Source: Streptomyces kronopolitis
GTDB lineage: Bacteria > Actinomycetota > Actinomycetes > Streptomycetales > Streptomycetaceae
Length of the DNA stretch: 64,000 nucleotides
Assembly: GCF_014646275.1 (NCBI RefSeq)
Contig: NZ_BMND01000010.1
Span: 1 to 64,000 of the forward strand
Direction of reading: 5' to 3'
How positions within the stretch are numbered: the stretch's first letter is position 1; each line of letters begins with the position of its first letter. Shown piece by piece: positions 20,155 to 27,780 of this stretch. The notes beneath the pieces are model-generated. The model was given only the letters and a program-made list of their open reading frames with translations, was not told where the DNA came from and made no database searches. The translations under genes were made by a program, and so were the position numbers.

Positions 20155-20577
20155 GTGAGAAGAATCGTGCAGGCAGGAACCATCGTCGGGACATGCGGGC
20201 TGATGATGCTCGGCAGCGGGGCGGCGCACGCCGTGACGATCCCGGGCGACTCACTGCTCTCGGCGGTGGCGGACGCCGATGTCGGCACGGTGACCGGCAC
20301 GGTCAACGGGGTGCTCTGCAACAACCGCCTCGGCCAGGTCCACTACCGGTCGCCGCAGCTCGCCTCGCCCCACTCCTGCATCAACGGGCCCGTGAACAGC
20401 GGAAACAGCCTGAACAGCGGGAACTTCTTCAACCACGGGAACCCGAACAACAGCGGTAATCTCGCCAACACCAACGGGTCGACCAACAGCGCCGACTCCG
20501 CCACGGGTGCCGCGTCGGGCAGCAACAACAACGTCCAGCGGGTCATCGGGGGCCTCGGCGGCCTCTTCCGTCGCTGA
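20155..20577 (+). CDS. Small secreted Asn/Gly-repeat protein
   Basis: A 140-residue protein of unknown function with a clear signal peptide (cleavage likely after AHA at about 26). The mature part has two cysteines about 20 apart, then CINGPVNSGN and a run of short Asn-Gly repeats (NSGNSLNSGNFFNHGN), ending in a Ser/Asn-rich tail. GTG 20155 has AAGGAG five bases upstream. It faces a related gene (20717-21082) across a double hairpin. The size, export and disulfide potential recall small actinomycete surface proteins such as chaplins, but I see no chaplin domain, so only a surface or matrix role can be suggested. Confidence 0.78.
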   Translation: MRRIVQAGTIVGTCGLMMLGSGAAHAVTIPGDSLLSAVADADVGTVTGTVNGVLCNNRLGQVHYRSPQLASPHSCINGPVNSGNSLNSGNFFNHGNPNNSGNLANTNGSTNSADSATGAASGSNNNVQRVIGGLGGLFRR

Positions 20578-20618
20578 CGCAAAGACGGCACCGGCGGACC
20601 GTGCGTCCGCGAGCGGCC

Positions 20619-20655
20619 CAACGGGCGCCCGACGAGATCTGCCGGGCGCCCGTTG
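20619..20655. terminator. Bidirectional hairpin terminator 1
   Basis: A 13-bp perfect stem (20619-20631 with 20643-20655; left arm CAACGGGCGCCCG) closes an 11-base loop. It lies between two convergent genes, so it can end transcription from both sides. Confidence 0.8.
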
Positions 20656-20668
20656 TCGTGACCGCCGC

Positions 20669-20701
20669 CCCGCGGGCTCCGAGGCGCGAGGAGCCCGCGG
20701 G
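20669..20701. terminator. Bidirectional hairpin terminator 2
   Basis: A second perfect stem of 12 bp (20669-20680 with 20690-20701; left arm CCCGCGGGCTCC) with a 9-base loop, 13 bases after the first hairpin. Confidence 0.75.
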
Positions 20702-20716
20702 AGGGTCAGCGCACGG

Positions 20717-21082
20717 TCACAGCGTCTGCTCCCCGTCACTGCCGAGGTGCTGCTGGTTGTTGCTGCTCTTGGTGGCGGCGCCGGTCGTCCCGCCGGTGTC
20801 GGAGTTGGTGTTGGCGTTGGTGTTGGTCGGGCTGCCGCTGTTGCTGACCGTGCCGGAGATGTTGACGTTCTGCGCCCGGCCGGGGTTTCCGCTGAGCACC
20901 GGACCGTTGACGCAGAATCTGGCCCGGTGACCGCAGCGGAACTTGGCGTCGAAGCGGGCGACGGTGGTGCTGTTCGAGACCCCGTCCCCGCCGGACCCGG
21001 CCCATGCCGGGGCCCCGCCGGCGGCCAGAAGCAGACCGCAGGCTCCTGCGATCACGGTGTGGACGCGTGCCGTGTTCTTCAC
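20717..21082 (-). CDS. Small secreted Asn/Ser/Thr-rich protein, relative of the facing gene
   Basis: A 121-residue exported protein of unknown function. The signal peptide ends in APAWA at about residue 28. The mature part has two cysteines in CGHRARFC followed by VNGPVLSGN, the same C(I/V)NGPV-x-SGN block as in the facing gene at 20155-20577, and then a low-complexity tail rich in Asn, Thr, Ser and Gly. GTG 21082 is favoured because GAGG sits eight bases before it; an in-frame GTG nine bases upstream is the alternative. The two genes look like diverged copies, now convergent. Confidence 0.75.
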   Translation of the reverse strand: MKNTARVHTVIAGACGLLLAAGGAPAWAGSGGDGVSNSTTVARFDAKFRCGHRARFCVNGPVLSGNPGRAQNVNISGTVSNSGSPTNTNANTNSDTGGTTGAATKSSNNQQHLGSDGEQTL

Positions 21083-21384
21083 TGTGTGCACCTCATGGTT
21101 GGTACCCGGGATCTTGCTATCCCGGATGCCCCGGACCACCAGGGGCGGGCAACCTCCGGCACCCGTGATTCACCCTGTCCGATGAGCGGATTCACCGCGA
21201 CGGCCCCCGGCGCGGGCCGGATGCGCGACGGCCGGATGCGCGGCTACCGGGTGCGTGACGGCCGGATATGTGACGGCCGGGGCCGGCGTCACCACAGCGC
21301 CGGCCCCGGCCCTCCCCCTCCTCGGCCGGCGGCTCCAACTGACCGCCTGCCGAGAGCATCTGATACCTCGTCGGACCGGGTCGC
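21083..21384. other. 302-bp gap between secreted-protein gene and lyase operon
   Basis: No gene is supported. It holds the upstream region of the minus-strand secreted-protein gene and, at 21215-21274, a tandem repeat of 15-bp units. Confidence 0.5.
21215..21274. repeat. Tandem repeat, four 15-bp units
   Basis: Four consecutive 15-base units: GGCCGGATGCGCGAC, GGCCGGATGCGCGGC, TACCGGGTGCGTGAC and GGCCGGATATGTGAC, followed by a decayed fifth. The period is exact. It lies outside any gene I support, just downstream of the malyl-CoA lyase operon. Confidence 0.75.
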
Positions 21385-22260
21385 TCACTCGCGCCCGGCG
21401 ACCGCCTCGGCCAGCGCGAGGATCCTGCGGGCGTCCTCGACGTGCAGGTTCTCGATCAGCCGCCCGTCGACGGTGACCACGCCGCGGCCCTCGCGGGTGG
21501 CCTCCTCGAAGGCGTCGATGATCCGCCGGGAGCGGGTGATCTGCTCCGGCGACGGCGCGAACACCCGGTTGCACGGTGCCACCTGCGAGGGGTGGATCAG
21601 CGTCTTCCCGTCGAAACCGAACTGCCGCCCCTGCACACACTCGGCTTCAAAGCCCTCGGCGTCCTTCACGTCGTTGTAGACGCCGTCCAGGATCACCTTC
21701 CCGGACTCCCGCGCCGCCAGCAGCGCCAGCGACAGCCCGGTCAGCAGCGGGGCCCGGCCGGGGACGTGCTCGGCGTGCAGCTCCTTGGCCAGGTCGTTGG
21801 TGCCCATCACCAGGACGGTCAGCCGTTCACTGGCGGCGGCCACCGCACGGGCGTCGAGCATCGCCCGCGGGGTCTCGACCATGGCCCAGATGGCCGTGCG
21901 GTCCGGGGCGCCGGCCGCCTCCAGCGCACGCTCGACGGCGCGCACGGTCTCGGCGGACTCCACCTTGGGCACCACCACGGCGTCCGGGCCCGCCTCGGCG
22001 GCGGCCCGCAGATCGTCGTCGTGCCAGGCGGTGCCCGGGGCGTTGACCCGGATCGTCACCTCGCGGAAGCCGTATTCACCACTGGCCGCGGCGGCCGCCA
22101 CCCGCTTGCGGGCCTCGGCCTTCGCGTCGGGCGCGACGGCGTCCTCCAGATCGAGGATGAGCGCGTCGGCGGGGAGGGACTTGGCCTTCTCCAGGGCGCG
22201 TTCATTGGCGCCGGGCATGTAGAGCACGGAGCGGCGCGGTCGCAGGATCGCGTCGGACAT
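21385..22260 (-). CDS. HpcH/HpaI-CitE family CoA-ester lyase (malyl-CoA lyase type)
   Basis: A 291-residue lyase of the citrate-lyase-beta/malyl-CoA-lyase family, which cleaves (methyl)malyl-CoA-type thioesters using Mg2+. Visible family motifs are RRSVLYMPGANERALEKA at the N-terminus, LILDLEDAVAPDAK with the metal-binding acids, IRVNAPGT with the substrate-binding arginine, VVVPKVESAE and AMVETPRAM. It starts six bases after the upstream paralogue's end, so the two form one operon. Actinomycetes use such pairs in the ethylmalonyl-CoA pathway; the crotonyl-CoA carboxylase and mutase genes usually nearby are not in this window. The exact substrate is not settled by sequence. Confidence 0.87.
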   Translation of the reverse strand: MSDAILRPRRSVLYMPGANERALEKAKSLPADALILDLEDAVAPDAKAEARKRVAAAAASGEYGFREVTIRVNAPGTAWHDDDLRAAAEAGPDAVVVPKVESAETVRAVERALEAAGAPDRTAIWAMVETPRAMLDARAVAAASERLTVLVMGTNDLAKELHAEHVPGRAPLLTGLSLALLAARESGKVILDGVYNDVKDAEGFEAECVQGRQFGFDGKTLIHPSQVAPCNRVFAPSPEQITRSRRIIDAFEEATREGRGVVTVDGRLIENLHVEDARRILALAEAVAGRE

Positions 22261-22265
22261 GGGTC

Positions 22266-23339
22266 TTACTCCTCGTTCTGCTGGGTCTCGGCCGCCGCGT
22301 AGGCGTCACGCAGTTCGGGGTCGCGGGCGGCCAGGGCCTCCGCGAGTTCGACGACCACCTGGCACTGCTTGTAGGTGGCGTCGTCCTGCATCTTGCCGTC
22401 GATCATCACCGCGCCGGTGCCGTCGCCCATCGCGCCGATGACCCGGCGGGCCCAGGCGACGTCGGCGGGCGCGGGCGAGAAGACCTTCTTGGCGAGGCCG
22501 ATCTGCACCGGGTGCAGGCTCCAGGCGCCGACGCAGCCGAGCAGGAAGGCGTTGCGGAACTGGTCCTCGCAGGCCGTGGTGTCCTTGATGTCGCCGAACG
22601 GCCCGTAGAACGGCAGGATGCCGTGCGCCGCGCAGGCGTCGACCATGCGCGCCAGGGTGTAGTGCCACAGGTCCTGCTGGAAGGTCGCCCGCGGTGCGCT
22701 GCCGTCCTCGCCGTGCGGGTCCTCCCGGACCAGGTAGCCGGGGTGTCCGCCGCCGACCCGGGTGGTCTTCATCCGGCGGCTGGCGGCCAGGTCGGCGGGG
22801 CCGAGCGAGATGCCCTGCATCCGGGGGCTGGCGCCGGCGATCTCCTCGACGTTGGCGACGCCGGTCGCGGTCTCCAGGATGGCGTGCACCAGGATCGGCC
22901 GCTGGACCTGCGCCTTCGCCTCCAGCTGGGCGAGCAGCCGGTCGACGTAGTGGATGTCCTCGGCACCCTCCACCTTCGGCACCATGATCACGTCCAGCTT
23001 GTCGCCGATCTCGGTGACCAGCGTCAGCAGATCGTCCAGCGCCCACGGCGAGTCCAGGCTGTTGATCCGGGTCCACAGCTGGGTGTCGCCGAAGTCCGTG
23101 GCCTTGGCGATCTTCACCAGGCCCGACCGGGCCGCTTCCTTGCGGTCGGCGGCGACCGCGTCCTCCAGATTGCCCAGCAGGATGTCCACGGTGGGCGCGA
23201 TGGACGGCACCTTCGCGGCCATCTTCTCGTTGCCCGGGTCGAAGAAGTGGATCATCCGGGACGGCCGGAACGGTACCTCGCGGACCGGTGTCGGCGCCCC
23301 GACGGCCAGCGGGCGGAAGAAATCCTTCGGAGAGCGCAT
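22266..23339 (-). CDS. L-malyl-CoA/beta-methylmalyl-CoA lyase-like protein
   Basis: A 357-residue CoA-ester lyase, longer than its downstream partner and closer to the malyl-CoA lyase (Mcl) subgroup. Motifs seen are [46 protein letters not shown] and [16 protein letters not shown]. It should split malyl-CoA to acetyl-CoA and glyoxylate, or methylmalyl-CoA to propionyl-CoA and glyoxylate. ATG 23339 is preceded by AGGGAGA. It is the first gene of the two-gene unit; the upstream region has a likely -10 (TAGAGT) and a 12-bp palindrome. Confidence 0.87.
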   Translation of the reverse strand: MRSPKDFFRPLAVGAPTPVREVPFRPSRMIHFFDPGNEKMAAKVPSIAPTVDILLGNLEDAVAADRKEAARSGLVKIAKATDFGDTQLWTRINSLDSPWALDDLLTLVTEIGDKLDVIMVPKVEGAEDIHYVDRLLAQLEAKAQVQRPILVHAILETATGVANVEEIAGASPRMQGISLGPADLAASRRMKTTRVGGGHPGYLVREDPHGEDGSAPRATFQQDLWHYTLARMVDACAAHGILPFYGPFGDIKDTTACEDQFRNAFLLGCVGAWSLHPVQIGLAKKVFSPAPADVAWARRVIGAMGDGTGAVMIDGKMQDDATYKQCQVVVELAEALAARDPELRDAYAAAETQQNEE

Positions 23340-23405
23340 GCAGTCTCCCTGGTCGGCTCACAGGACGGGCCGCCGCCGGGACTCCGGCGGTGCCATTCGG
23401 GCCTC

Positions 23406-23411
23406 ACTCTA
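23406..23411 (-). promoter_or_regulatory. Putative -10 element of the malyl-CoA lyase operon
   Basis: On the minus strand this reads TAGAGT, a fair match to the TAnnnT -10 consensus, 67 bases before the lyase start. The -35 is not clear. Confidence 0.35.
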
Positions 23412-23431
23412 GGCCCGCACGACGCTTACGC

Positions 23432-23443
23432 TACTGGCCAGTA
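23432..23443. promoter_or_regulatory. 12-bp palindrome upstream of the lyase operon
   Basis: TACTGGCCAGTA is a perfect palindrome about 20 bases upstream of the putative -10 of the lyase operon. Size and position fit an operator for a TetR- or GntR-type regulator, but no such gene is adjacent. Confidence 0.5.
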
Positions 23444-23507
23444 CGTGTGCCGTTGATCACCGTCGGCGATCGGGGCGCCCGGCGCGGCGGAGGCCGGTCC
23501 GGGGCGT

Positions 23508-23555
23508 GCCGGGCGGGCGGACCGGCGCGTGGAGACCCCGCCCGGCCCGCCCGGC
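23508..23555 (-). terminator. Hairpin terminator after the beta-helix lipoprotein gene
   Basis: A 10-bp perfect stem (23508-23517 with 23546-23555; arm GCCGGGCGGG) with a 28-base GC-rich loop, directly after the minus-strand stop at 23560. Confidence 0.5.
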
Positions 23556-23559
23556 GCGC

Positions 23560-24861
23560 TCAGGACCCCAGGCAGTCGACGAAGCTCACCCGGTCGCCCG
23601 AGCCGGCGATGAAGTCCTGCTGGGAGTGGTTGCGGAAGTGGCACATGTCGTAGCGCGCCCGGGGGCCCGCCCCGCCGGTGCCGTCCGGTTCGTAGGAGTG
23701 CTGCCCCGACAGCTGGCACGAGTCGTAGCGCACCAGCGGGCCGCGGGCGCCGATGCGGTAGCGGTGCGGGCGGCTGTCCTGCGCGAACGACTTGAAGGCG
23801 TTCGCGGTGTCGTCGCAGTCGTTGAAGTGCACCGTGCCGCTGTCCCAGGCGCAGTCCATCACGACGGTGTCCGGGGTGCGCACCTCGAAGCGGATGTCCT
23901 CGGCGTGGAAGCGCTGGACGGAGTCGTGGTGCGGACCGCGCGGGAACCGGAAGAAGGTGCTGGTGCGCCCGTAGTCGGGGGAGTCCTCGGGACGGCTGCC
24001 GGTGACGATGTAGGAGCCGCCTCGGCAGGTGATGGAGCCGCCGTAGGGGAACTCCAGGAAGTTGCCCCAGGAGTACTCGACCTTCATGTCGTTGAACCAG
24101 TAGTTGAGGAACTGGTCCTGCTGCTTGCGGCTCAGCGAGTTCTGCGACAGCCCGGAGTACAGGAACGCCTTGCGGTAGGCGCCGCCCACCCGGCAGGCGT
24201 CCCAGCGCATCTCGGAGTTGGTGTTGGTGCCGTCGAGCGCGACCCCGTAGGTCCACTCGCCGGTCCACTCGCACTCGGTGAAGCGGTAGTCCTGCGCCTG
24301 CCCCGTCGAGTACGAGTAGAAGAACGAGGCGCCGGGGGTGCCGCAGGCGAAACCGAGCTGCTCGAAGGCCACATTCGCCCAGCTGTCCTCGTTGCGGCAC
24401 AGGTAGGTGTCCTCGGCGCGATGCGGCGCGAAGATCAGCTGGGTCATGCGCTTGCCGGCCCCGCGGAACCGTAAGCCGTTGGCCTTGAGCTTCCCCTTCC
24501 GGGCGTTGAGCAGTGCGTCGGGGGCGCGGATGAGATAGGTGCCGGCCGGTATGTCGACCACCGTCCGGCCGATGTGGTCCCACACCCGGCCGGCCGCGTA
24601 GGAGTACGCGCGGGCGAACGCCCGGCTGTCGTCGGTGCGTCCGTCGCCCTTGGCGCCGCAGTCCGCCACCACGTCGATGACGTCCTTGCCCTTCGGCTTG
24701 CGGCCGGTGACCACCGGGGCCTCGGCGTCGTCGGAGGTCTGCCGGCCGGCAGGCGGCGCCGTGTCGCACCCGGCCAGGGCGCCGGTCAGCGCGGCGGCCG
24801 TGCCCGCCAGCAGTGTCCGGCGGGTGGCACCACCGGTTGACGGAGAGGTCCTGCCTGCCAT
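23560..24861 (-). CDS. Tat lipoprotein with pectate-lyase-like beta-helix
   Basis: A 433-residue exported protein. The N-terminus has twin arginines (ATRRTLLAG) and a lipobox ending LAGC at about residue 24. The mature part begins VVADCGAKGDGRTDDSRAF, the start typical of right-handed beta-helix proteins related to pectate lyases and phage tailspikes, and continues as a repeated strand pattern. Such proteins bind or cleave polysaccharides, so this may trim or anchor the capsule made by the neighbouring genes; catalytic residues cannot be assigned. ATG 24861 has AAGGAG seven bases upstream. A TTA codon lies at 24472-24474. Only 40 bases separate it from the divergent phosphotransferase gene. 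Confidence 0.82.
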   Translation of the reverse strand: MAGRTSPSTGGATRRTLLAGTAAALTGALAGCDTAPPAGRQTSDDAEAPVVTGRKPKGKDVIDVVADCGAKGDGRTDDSRAFARAYSYAAGRVWDHIGRTVVDIPAGTYLIRAPDALLNARKGKLKANGLRFRGAGKRMTQLIFAPHRAEDTYLCRNEDSWANVAFEQLGFACGTPGASFFYSYSTGQAQDYRFTECEWTGEWTYGVALDGTNTNSEMRWDACRVGGAYRKAFLYSGLSQNSLSRKQQDQFLNYWFNDMKVEYSWGNFLEFPYGGSITCRGGSYIVTGSRPEDSPDYGRTSTFFRFPRGPHHDSVQRFHAEDIRFEVRTPDTVVMDCAWDSGTVHFNDCDDTANAFKSFAQDSRPHRYRIGARGPLVRYDSCQLSGQHSYEPDGTGGAGPRARYDMCHFRNHSQQDFIAGSGDRVSFVDCLGS

Positions 24862-24901
24862 GATGTTGCTCCTTCGGGGGTCCATTCATCAGGTGGGGAA
24901 T

Positions 24902-25630
24902 ATGAGCCAGTTCGGATATGCGATCAGACAGCTGTCGGCGGCCCAGAAATCCGCGAAGGGGGTGTCCCTGTACTCGCGCTATGTGAACCGCCCGGCCGGC
25001 CGGGTACTGGCCGCCGCGGGTTACGGGATGAAACTGACGCCAAATCAGATCACCCTGATCAGCGGGGCTTTCACCTTCGCCGGGGTGGTCATGATTGCGG
25101 TGCTGCGTCCCTCGCCGGCCGCGGCCCTCGGCATCTTCGCGGCGCTGGTCGTCGGATTCGCGCTCGATTCCGCCGACGGGCAGCTCGCCCGGCTCACCGG
25201 AACGGGAAGTGCCGCGGGGGAGTGGCTGGACCATGTGGTCGACTGCGCCAAGATGCTCGCCCTCCACATGGCCGTGCTGCTCTCCTTCTACCGCTTCGGA
25301 TTCTCCGATCCTCGGTATCTGTTCCTTCCCATCGCGTTCCAGTTCACCGCGGTGATGGTCTTCTTCGGCGGCATTCTCACCGAACAGCTCAAGCGCGCCG
25401 CGCGACTGCGGAACGACGTGGACGGCCCGGCACCCGCGGCACCCGCCTCCACCCTGCGCTCCGTCGCCCTGCTGCCCGTCGACTACGGGGTCTTCTGCGC
25501 GGTGTTCCTGCTGTTCGGCAGCCGGGACGTGTTCCTGGCGCTGTACGGCGTGCTGCTCGCCGCCCATGTGCTCTTCATGGTCGCGTTCCTGGTCAAGTGG
25601 TATCGCGAACTGTCCGCCCTGGCCCGCTGA
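24902..25630 (+). CDS. CDP-alcohol phosphatidyltransferase family membrane enzyme
   Basis: A 242-residue membrane protein that transfers a phospho-alcohol group from a CDP-alcohol to an acceptor alcohol. The full family signature D-x2-DG-x2-AR-x8-G-x3-D-x3-D is present: Asp89, Asp92-Gly93, Ala96-Arg97, Gly106, Asp110 and Asp114, starting DSADGQLAR. About six hydrophobic segments follow. ATG 24902 has AGGTGGGG upstream. Its convergent neighbour is a glycerol-phosphate cytidylyltransferase-like gene that could make its CDP-activated substrate, so decoration of the local polysaccharide or a lipid with phosphoglycerol or a similar group is plausible. A lipid head-group role is the alternative. 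Confidence 0.87.
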   Translation: MSQFGYAIRQLSAAQKSAKGVSLYSRYVNRPAGRVLAAAGYGMKLTPNQITLISGAFTFAGVVMIAVLRPSPAAALGIFAALVVGFALDSADGQLARLTGTGSAAGEWLDHVVDCAKMLALHMAVLLSFYRFGFSDPRYLFLPIAFQFTAVMVFFGGILTEQLKRAARLRNDVDGPAPAAPASTLRSVALLPVDYGVFCAVFLLFGSRDVFLALYGVLLAAHVLFMVAFLVKWYRELSALAR

Positions 25631-25661
25631 CGGCGCGGCGTAAGCCCCCGGGCGAGCCGAG

Positions 25662-25693
25662 GCGCCGGCCTGGACGAGATGCCAGGCCGGCGC
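25662..25693. terminator. Bidirectional hairpin terminator
   Basis: A 12-bp perfect stem (25662-25673 with 25682-25693; left arm GCGCCGGCCTGG) and an 8-base loop between the convergent phosphotransferase and cytidylyltransferase genes. Confidence 0.8.
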
Positions 25694-25699
25694 GTCAGC

Positions 25700-26128
25700 T
25701 CACGCCGAGTCCGCGAGCCCGTCAAGCACCTTGCGCAGCAAGGAACTCGACGTGTGCACGGTGTAGGGGAAATAGATCACATCGACCCCGACCGTCGCGA
25801 AGTCCCGTTCGAGCTTGTCGCCCTTGGCCGTCCCGCGCCAGTCGTCGCCCTTGAAAATGACGTCGAACCGCACCTGCTGCCAGGTCTCCAATTTGTCGGG
25901 CACCGTCTCGACGAACGCCGCGTCCACGAACCGGACACTGCGTACGATCTCCAGCCGCTCGGTGAGCGGCACCACCGGTGACTTTCCCTTGGCCTGGGCC
26001 GCCATTTCGTCCGAGACCACGCCCGCCACCAGATAGTCGCACTGGCTTTTGGCGTGCCGGAGAATGTTCAGGTGCCCGACGTGGAAAAGGTCGTAGACCC
26101 CGGGCGCGTAACCTACTCGGTGCGTCAT
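25700..26128 (-). CDS. Glycerol-3-phosphate cytidylyltransferase-like protein (TagD family)
   Basis: A 142-residue nucleotidyltransferase of the TagD/GCT family, which makes CDP-glycerol or a related CDP-alcohol from CTP and an alcohol phosphate. The CTP-binding HxGH motif is intact (HVGH, 16-19, within GVYDLFHVGHLNIL) and the C-terminal segment ends TVHTSSSLLRK, the counterpart of the family's RTxGISTT loop. The length is typical for a single-domain enzyme. With the CDP-alcohol phosphotransferase next door it forms a likely two-step activation and transfer pair for the polysaccharide locus. Whether the alcohol is glycerol, ribitol or another polyol cannot be told from sequence. Confidence 0.85.
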   Translation of the reverse strand: MTHRVGYAPGVYDLFHVGHLNILRHAKSQCDYLVAGVVSDEMAAQAKGKSPVVPLTERLEIVRSVRFVDAAFVETVPDKLETWQQVRFDVIFKGDDWRGTAKGDKLERDFATVGVDVIYFPYTVHTSSSLLRKVLDGLADSA

Positions 26129-26150
26129 ATACCCCCCACTCGGTATACGG

Positions 26151-27692
26151 TCAGTTCCTGGCCGTCACATAGACCGGCCCATTGCGTCCCGACACGTTGG
26201 TGCCGTCGGTGACCTCGATCGAGTAACGGTGCTCGGAACCCGGGTCCACGGTGTCCGTGTAGCTCATCGCGGGCCGGTTCCAGTACCGCGAGTCCCCGCT
26301 GACCGAGGTCAGATAGTCACCGTCACGGTAGATCTTGTAGGTCAGCACCCCGTTGTCGCGGTCCCACGAGGCCTTCCAGTTCAAGGTGACCTTGCCCCGG
26401 GACCCGCTCGCGCCGCTCAGCAGCGGCACCTGCGGCGCTCCGGTGTCCGGACCGGCCGCGAACCGGGTCAGGCCCTGCTGCGGGGTGTCGTTGACGGTGG
26501 TGAACTCGCCGCCCGCCCACAGGATGCCGTCCGCCATGGCCATCGTCCGCGGGCCGATCTGCTCGCCGATCCCGTCGTTGGTGTCCGGGAACCACGGCAG
26601 GATCGTCTTGTCCGAGATCGACTGCGCCAGGAAGTGCTGGCGGTTGTTGATGTCGGTGAATCCGCCCGGGGTGCTGGAGCAGTCGTGCGCGTGCGAGCCG
26701 CTGTAGAGGACGCCCTTGTACGGCAGCACGGTCTGGGTGGCTCCCAGGCAGGTGTCCTTCCAGAGCTGCGCGCCGTCCGAGAGCCGGCCGGCGGCCCGGC
26801 CGTCGAAGACCCCGCCGCCGGTGCCCTCGGCGCCCAGATAGAAGTTGGTGCCGTCGTTGGCGAGCGCCTTGACCGCGGAGCGGCTGGGGATCCAGCCGGC
26901 GAAGGAGTCGACCACCTTGCCGGTGGTCGCGTCCAGACCGGCCAGCGCGTGCACGGTGAACAGGCTGCCGTTCACCGAGGTGAATCGGCCGCCGATGATG
27001 ACCTTGTTGAGCTTGGGCGCGACCGTCAGGGCGTTGACCGCCGGAGTCGGGTCGTTGGAGACCGAGGACCCGCGGATCGTCGCCTTGAACGGCAGCAGGG
27101 TGCCGTCCGGCCGCAGCGCGGCGACCCGCTCGCGGGTCTGCCCCTGGACCGTGCCGAACCCGCCGCCGATGTAGACGGAGTCGTCGGTGACGTCGATGGC
27201 CCGCACGGTCGAGCTGACCGTCGGCTTCCAGTCCGCACCGATGGTGCAGTCGGCGGTGTTGAGCGAGGCCGTGTTGGACCGGCCCACCGGTCCGGCCTTG
27301 CCGAACGAGCCGCCGATGTAGATCTTCGAGCCGTCGGGCGAGGCCTTCATGGCCCGGATCGTGCCCGTCCCGCCGGTGAACGCCGGAGCGCACGGCAGCG
27401 GGGCACCCGTCTTGGCGTCGAACGCCGCGAAGTTGGTGCGGGCCAGCTCACCGGCGGCGCCGGGAGCGGCGCCCGGCGGCCGGATGTGGCTGAAGGTGCC
27501 GCCCACGTAGACGATGCCCTTGGCATAGGCCATGGACCACACGATGCCGTCGGTCTGCCAGGTGCTCAGCGGATCCGCGGTCAGAGTGGTTTCGCCGTTG
27601 GCCTGAGCGGGACCGGCAGCGAGTGCCGCCGACGCGGTGCCCAGCACCGCGGCGGCCAGCAAGAGATGGACAGATTTGTTTCTTTGGCGCAC
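26151..27692 (-). CDS. Secreted beta-propeller protein with C-terminal fibronectin-III-like domain
   Basis: A 513-residue exported protein. After a signal peptide (cleavage near AQA, about 31) it carries repeated strand units containing phrases such as VYVGGTFSHI, IYIGGSFG, VYIGGGFG, VIIGGRFTSVNG and LWAGGEFTTVND, the pattern of a beta-propeller. A fibronectin-III-like module (about 420-513) follows, starting APQVPLLSGASGSRGKVTLN. No catalytic site is evident; binding to a glycan or the cell wall is the likely function. Start GTG 27692 has GGGGGGA upstream. It lies 88 bases after the flippase gene in the polysaccharide unit and is probably co-transcribed with it. Confidence 0.8.
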   Translation of the reverse strand: MRQRNKSVHLLLAAAVLGTASAALAAGPAQANGETTLTADPLSTWQTDGIVWSMAYAKGIVYVGGTFSHIRPPGAAPGAAGELARTNFAAFDAKTGAPLPCAPAFTGGTGTIRAMKASPDGSKIYIGGSFGKAGPVGRSNTASLNTADCTIGADWKPTVSSTVRAIDVTDDSVYIGGGFGTVQGQTRERVAALRPDGTLLPFKATIRGSSVSNDPTPAVNALTVAPKLNKVIIGGRFTSVNGSLFTVHALAGLDATTGKVVDSFAGWIPSRSAVKALANDGTNFYLGAEGTGGGVFDGRAAGRLSDGAQLWKDTCLGATQTVLPYKGVLYSGSHAHDCSSTPGGFTDINNRQHFLAQSISDKTILPWFPDTNDGIGEQIGPRTMAMADGILWAGGEFTTVNDTPQQGLTRFAAGPDTGAPQVPLLSGASGSRGKVTLNWKASWDRDNGVLTYKIYRDGDYLTSVSGDSRYWNRPAMSYTDTVDPGSEHRYSIEVTDGTNVSGRNGPVYVTARN

Positions 27693-27780
27693 AGGTCCCC
27701 CCTGGAAGCATGGCGCGAGTGGAATTGTCAGGATAGGGAGCGGGAACCAGTCGCGTTCTGTGCGGAAATGGTCCCGGTGT

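Noticed and set aside
20401..20560. Asn/Gly repeats as a DNA repeat array or CRISPR-like element
   Set aside because: The repeat is at protein level (NSGN-type units), in frame with a signal-peptide protein; the units are too short and variable for a CRISPR array.
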